Shown here in pieces: positions 54,714-59,591 of a stretch of 59,591 nt of DNA (positions are counted from its first letter, which is position 1; the number at the start of each line of letters is the position of its first letter). A program made the position numbers and the translations under genes. The DNA lies in NCBI RefSeq assembly GCF_003576345.1, contig NZ_QWGB01000002.1, positions 1-59,591 of the forward strand, given 5' to 3'. A model generated the notes under the pieces. The model ran no database searches. It saw only the letters and a list, made by a program, of their open reading frames with translations, and had not been told where the DNA came from. This DNA comes from Henriciella barbarensis. Lineage in GTDB: Bacteria; Pseudomonadota; Alphaproteobacteria; Caulobacterales; Hyphomonadaceae.

Positions 54714-55510
54714 TATTCACCAGCCTCCGCATTATCCGCTTCAGCAGATTGGGCTGCAGCGCCTTTGCCACGGAAAGAACCTTGAGCAGGCGCATCTTCA
54801 TGGATCGCCTTTTTCACCGCATCGCGAACTTCGACGTAAGATCCATCGTGACCCGGGATCGAACCCTTGACGAGGATCAGGCCGCGCTCAGCGTCGGTGC
54901 GGATGATTTCGAGATTCTGAATGGTCACACGCTCGGTGCCGTAGTGACCAGCCATCTTCTTACCCTTGAACACCTTACCCGGATCCTGGCACTGACCAGT
55001 CGAACCGTGAGCACGGTGAGAGATGGAGACACCGTGTGTCGCGCGAAGACCACCAAAGTTCCAGCGCTTCATGGCGCCAGAGAAACCCTTACCGAGCGTG
55101 ATGCCCGCAATGTCAACACGCTGGCCAGCGACGAAATGGTCAGCAACCACTTCCGCACCAAGTTCTGGAAGCTCATTGGAGGTCACACGGAACTCAACCA
55201 GCTTACGCTTGGGCGCAACACCGGCCTTGGCAAATGCTTCGCGCTGGGCTTTCGCCGTCCGCTTGGCCTTCGCTTCGCCAACACCCATGACAACGGCACT
55301 GTAGCCATCATTCCGGGTGACGTTGACTTTCTCTTTCTTCTTGCCGCGATTGACGCTGACGTCGCGGTCGGCATCGGTGCGGTGACCGACAACCTGACAG
55401 CCGTCTAGCGACAGAACGGTGACAGGAACGTGACGTCCCTCGTCGTTGAAGATTCGGGTCATACCCAACTTCTGGGCAACAACCCCGGTACGTGACGCCG
55501 GAAGTGCCAT
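54713..55510 (-). CDS. rplC: 50S ribosomal protein L3
   Basis: The 265-residue protein starts [20 protein letters not shown] and has [20 protein letters not shown] near residue 143 and [20 protein letters not shown] near 164, the loop that reaches the peptidyl-transferase centre with the methylated Gln. About 50 residues longer than E. coli L3, with a polar C-terminal tail. The start at 55510 is 1 base from the rpsJ stop. Confidence 0.97.
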   Translation of the reverse strand: MALPASRTGVVAQKLGMTRIFNDEGRHVPVTVLSLDGCQVVGHRTDADRDVSVNRGKKKEKVNVTRNDGYSAVVMGVGEAKAKRTAKAQREAFAKAGVAPKRKLVEFRVTSNELPELGAEVVADHFVAGQRVDIAGITLGKGFSGAMKRWNFGGLRATHGVSISHRAHGSTGQCQDPGKVFKGKKMAGHYGTERVTIQNLEIIRTDAERGLILVKGSIPGHDGSYVEVRDAVKKAIHEDAPAQGSFRGKGAAAQSAEADNAEAGE

Positions 55511-55511
55511 C

Positions 55512-55832
55512 TTAGCGAGCTCCCTCAAGTTTGATCTCGATGCCAACGCCGGCAGAGAGGTCGAGCTTCATAAGCGCATCGACGGTCTGCGGGGTCGGGT
55601 CGACAATGTCGAGAATACGTTTGTGCGTGCGGATCTCGAACTGGTCGCGGGACTTCTTGTCGATGTGCGGCGAGCGGTTCACCGTGAAGCGCTCGATACG
55701 TGTCGGCAGTGGGATCGGGCCACGCACATCGGCGCCGGTGCGCTTTGCGGTGGACACGATCTCCTTCGCCGACATGTCGAGGGCGCGGTGATCGAAGGCT
55801 TTCAGCCGGATCCGGATATTCTGTTTTTCCAT
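55512..55832 (-). CDS. rpsJ: 30S ribosomal protein S10
   Basis: The 106-residue head protein and NusG/NusB partner starts [20 protein letters not shown] and has [20 protein letters not shown] near residue 36 and [20 protein letters not shown] at the end. It opens the superoperon. The tuf gene often directly upstream is 2.6 kb away here, behind cdd and a LuxR-hydrolase gene. Confidence 0.98.
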   Translation of the reverse strand: MEKQNIRIRLKAFDHRALDMSAKEIVSTAKRTGADVRGPIPLPTRIERFTVNRSPHIDKKSRDQFEIRTHKRILDIVDPTPQTVDALMKLDLSAGVGIEIKLEGAR

Positions 55833-56127
55833 CGTACGGTATCCCGTCAACATGAATGTTGCGCCAAGGCGCACGCTTTAGAAGCGCCCGGACGCAATCG
55901 GCTCGAATTGTTTCGTTTCGGTGGGAAGCGTTTGCCTGAAACTGGCACTGCCGACCCTTCGAAGGGCGCGGTGTATGGGATTTGCAGATAGCCGTCAACA
56001 GTTCATGACGGAATCTTTGCAGCCACGATCAGCCCCGTTCAGTCAGCTGCAATATTGCAATGCGGACAGGCCTCGTCGAAGGTCATCGTCTGGCTTGTTC
56101 GCAAGGCTTGGAAAGGACCAACTCCCC

Positions 56128-56514
56128 GTGACTGATGACCTATACCATATGGCTCGGGCAGTGCGCGAGAACGCGCATGCACCCTACTCAAAATTCAAGG
56201 TCGGCGCCGCGATCCGTTCCCGCAACGGTATCCATGTCGGCTGTAACGTCGAAAACGCAGCGCTCCCGGATGGGATCTGCGCTGAAGGCGGCGCCATTAC
56301 CTCTATGGTGGCTGCGGGCGACAAGGAGATTCTCGAAGTACTCGTCTATGCCGAATCCGATTCGCTCGTGGCGCCTTGCGGTGGCTGCCGCCAGAAACTG
56401 TCCGAGTTCGCGGGTCCGGACGTAAAGGTTACTATGGCCGGGCCAGACGGTATCACAGCGACGATGAAGATGGACGAGCTTCTTCCTGCCGCATTCCTGT
56501 TCAAACCAGCCTGA
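56128..56514 (+). CDS. cdd: Cytidine deaminase
   Basis: The 128-residue tetrameric-type enzyme deaminates cytidine and deoxycytidine. Zinc site: GCNVENAALPDGICAEGGAI near residue 49 with Cys and catalytic Glu in CAE, and the second pair in APCGGCRQKLSEF near 88. The GTG at 56128 with GAAAGGA upstream gives the family length; the frame is open further upstream. The gene lies on the plus strand between rpsJ and the LuxR-hydrolase gene, with which it overlaps by 14 bases at the 3' ends. Confidence 0.93.
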   Translation: MTDDLYHMARAVRENAHAPYSKFKVGAAIRSRNGIHVGCNVENAALPDGICAEGGAITSMVAAGDKEILEVLVYAESDSLVAPCGGCRQKLSEFAGPDVKVTMAGPDGITATMKMDELLPAAFLFKPA

Positions 56515-58189
56515 CGAGCTCTGCCAGTATTTCATCAGCTGCGGTGTGCAAGATATTCGCCCCATGTCCCGGCAAAGTTCGACACGCCGCGTTTGGCCTG
56601 TCTTCGAGATGCTGCGTCACCTGCTCGGCCGAAATCACTGGATCTTCGCCGGCATTAAGCCAAATCTGCGGAACTGACACCGAATCGAGATCATCGCTCC
56701 AGTCAGCCATGGCAGACGCGCCGTCACGAACCCATGCTTCGCCGCCCTGCTCGACGGCGTGGTATAGTCCCAACGCCTGAACCTCAAACAATCTCGGATC
56801 TGACAGCGTCGCAAAGTCCGTTGGCGCATTTGCAAACTGGGTTTCCAGGAAAGCTCTCGGCCCCCTCTTGCGGTAAACTGGTAGACCAACAGACATCACC
56901 ATTCTCATGACCGAGGGGGCGTGACGCGAGGCGATCGCTGCGAATCGGGTCTGTCGATCCATATGTGGCAGGTGGCGGTCCTCGTCTATCGGAATGCCAC
57001 CACCGACCAGCAACATACGCCGGGCACGATCTCCGAGAGCTGTGGCGATCCGGAAAGCGTGCGAAGCACCGCCCTGATGAACACAAAGGCTTACCGAGTC
57101 CAGCTTGAGCGAATCGACCAGCGCTAGCGCGTCCTTGATCACGGTCTTCTCGAAACCTTTCCGGCTTCGGCTCGGGCACGTATATCCAAAACCCGGTCTG
57201 GATGGCGCGATCAGACTTATATCGGCAGCAGTCAACTGCCTTTCAAAATCTGTAGTGAAGAACGGCCCCTGCAAATAACCATGGATGAACAGCACCGGTC
57301 GACGCCCTGCTCCGACCCGGTACCAGGCGAGCTGTCGACCTTCAGCAACATTCAATGTGTGGAGCCCGGCGCTTGGCGTGACCCACGCCTCTGACTGAGG
57401 AGCGCTTTCCTCCTCTGGTAATTGCCTGAGCAGAAAGGCGATACTTGCGCAAAGCTGGACGACGTCGCTTATTCGCGAACACCCTGTCTTCCTCAGTATA
57501 CTTTTGGACTGAACCTTTACCGTTTCCAGGGCTCTCATTCTACGGGCGGCTATGTCTTTCGGCTTGAGATTGACCAGATACCCTTCCAGTACCTCGGTCT
57601 CACTGGCGGTTAGACCGAACGCGCCACCAAGTCGTTCAATCAACGTCTCGGACCAGTCTATATATGAAAGCGATACGACCACACTGCCCTTATGACCGCC
57701 TGGCCTCTGGATCAAAGCGAGGCAGGCACGCAGTTCTACTCCCGTCTCGACACTTGTGAGGATGATCCGATCCTGCGCAACTTGCGGTGCTTGCAGCATG
57801 AACCGACGGATGTCGACAAGCGCGGGGCGATCAAGAGGAAGCTCATCCAATGAGCACGGGAACGCCCGTGCCATGAGCTGCGCTGCGGCTTTGTTGCCAT
57901 CTACCTGCTCACCACCCGGTGAGATTTCGAGGATCGCGTGAAACATGGTGCTGGCTGCTCCCTCTCGGGCAGCTGCCGCGCTGACCAGGGCCGCGATCCT
58001 TTCTGCGTGAGCGTCGAGGGTATCGTCAATGTCGCTGTATCGAGGTACATCCGGCGCAATTGCGCCGGTCTCCTCTCCGTCGAAGAAATACGCCATTGCG
58101 GCATCGAGGAAGCCGTCGAACTGGTTCGTTGAAGTCGGCACTTCGTACGCTGCGCCGAGCATCTCGAAATAGCGTTGATTCAACGACAT
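56501..58189 (-). CDS. LuxR-type regulator fused to an alpha/beta hydrolase lacking its nucleophile Ser
   Basis: The 562-residue protein has a PAS-like N-terminal region (about residues 1-180), a LuxR/GerE helix-turn-helix (about 193-254: LTASETEVLEGYLVNLKPKD, IAARRMRALETVKVQSKSIL), and a C-terminal alpha/beta-hydrolase domain (about 290-560). In the hydrolase, VLFIHGYLQG starts at 299, the nucleophile elbow is VHQGGAS near 370 with Gln372 where Ser is expected, the acid Asp516 is in NAGEDPV and the catalytic His542 in PGHGAN. A sensor rather than an enzyme is likely. The start at 58189 has a weak ribosome site; the frame is open into tuf, which is an artefact. No target is known; it is next to tuf and cdd. 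Confidence 0.85.
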   Translation of the reverse strand: MSLNQRYFEMLGAAYEVPTSTNQFDGFLDAAMAYFFDGEETGAIAPDVPRYSDIDDTLDAHAERIAALVSAAAAREGAASTMFHAILEISPGGEQVDGNKAAAQLMARAFPCSLDELPLDRPALVDIRRFMLQAPQVAQDRIILTSVETGVELRACLALIQRPGGHKGSVVVSLSYIDWSETLIERLGGAFGLTASETEVLEGYLVNLKPKDIAARRMRALETVKVQSKSILRKTGCSRISDVVQLCASIAFLLRQLPEEESAPQSEAWVTPSAGLHTLNVAEGRQLAWYRVGAGRRPVLFIHGYLQGPFFTTDFERQLTAADISLIAPSRPGFGYTCPSRSRKGFEKTVIKDALALVDSLKLDSVSLCVHQGGASHAFRIATALGDRARRMLLVGGGIPIDEDRHLPHMDRQTRFAAIASRHAPSVMRMVMSVGLPVYRKRGPRAFLETQFANAPTDFATLSDPRLFEVQALGLYHAVEQGGEAWVRDGASAMADWSDDLDSVSVPQIWLNAGEDPVISAEQVTQHLEDRPNAACRTLPGHGANILHTAADEILAELVRLV

Positions 58190-58330
58190 CGGGTTCTTGG
58201 TTTGTGTGCAGCGAATGATGCACATATGCCCAGCTAACTCAGTCGCGGCAAGCTTTCCCTGTCCACAAAGCGAGAATTCAGCGGCGCTGACGATCAGGCG
58301 AATACCAGCGAACCCGGACATCGCGCATAG

Positions 58331-58361
58331 AAAAAGGGCCGCCTCTTCCGAGACGGCCCTT
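58331..58361 (-). terminator. Rho-independent terminator of tuf copy 2
   Basis: Identical to the terminator at 1-31: 10-bp stem with GGAA loop and TTTTT on the minus strand. Confidence 0.9.
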
Positions 58362-58400
58362 CTTGTCTGTTTTCCAGCCTCTTCTGAGAGGCTAGAGGTC

Positions 58401-59591
<1,191 letters not shown>

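Noticed and set aside
52920..54785. Plus-strand open frame of 621 codons across rplB, rplW and rplD
   Set aside because: It lies wholly antisense to three clear ribosomal genes. Long antisense frames are common in GC-rich genes with strong codon bias, and its translation shows no domain.

Overview
The window is a 59.6 kb piece of a GC-rich alphaproteobacterial chromosome. The evidence is a complete NepR/EcfG/PhyR general-stress module, a full S10-spc-alpha ribosomal superoperon, two tuf genes, and a type of gene content (TauD-like, acyl-CoA and MFS genes) common in marine members. The module order nepR-ecfG-kinase with divergent phyR matches the Caulobacter arrangement, so a Caulobacterales/Hyphomonadaceae-like organism is my inference. 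No phage, insertion sequence or CRISPR array is visible.

Layout. 1-4.6 kb: tuf copy 1, then pgl-pgi (pentose phosphate/Entner-Doudoroff and glycolysis entry) converging on secE-nusG. 4.7-17.6 kb: an SMP-30-like protein followed by a stress region. It holds the PhyR/NepR/EcfG circuit with its sensor kinase, a Crp/Fnr regulator, and several small membrane, lipoprotein or secreted genes. Seven promoters in this region fit the EcfG consensus GGAAC-N16/17-CGTT, six exactly and one with CGTA. They sit before a DUF1328 gene, an entericidin-like lipoprotein, a Rho_N/diacylglycerol-kinase/phosphoesterase operon, an 88-residue membrane ORF, a DUF883-like operon and two secreted proteins. 15.2 kb: tRNA-Leu(UAA). 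15.3-41.8 kb: ordinary chromosomal metabolism (thiolase, enoyl-CoA hydratase, CNB-thioredoxin-reductase-like flavoprotein, CinA-like protein, serine hydrolase, OsmC, dioxygenase, map, GIY-YIG, radC, DEAD helicase, GST, cyclase, two MFS transporters, thrB, rnhA, nitronate monooxygenase-like protein, acyl-CoA dehydrogenase). 41.8-55.8 kb: rpsJ through rplQ in canonical order on the minus strand. 55.8-59.6 kb: cdd, a LuxR/alpha-beta-hydrolase fusion, and tuf copy 2 ending at the window edge on its start codon.

The first and last 1261 bases are identical direct repeats, each a tuf gene plus its terminator. This most likely reflects a contig bounded by the two chromosomal tuf copies. It should not be read as a circular replicon or a viral terminal repeat.

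The observations I consider most worth following are: the dense cluster of EcfG promoters, including two back-to-back pairs and two apparently leaderless transcripts; a LuxR-type regulator fused to an alpha/beta hydrolase whose nucleophile serine is replaced by glutamine, which suggests a ligand receptor; and a GIY-YIG nuclease gene whose last third is made of an inverted pair of REP-like palindromic units.
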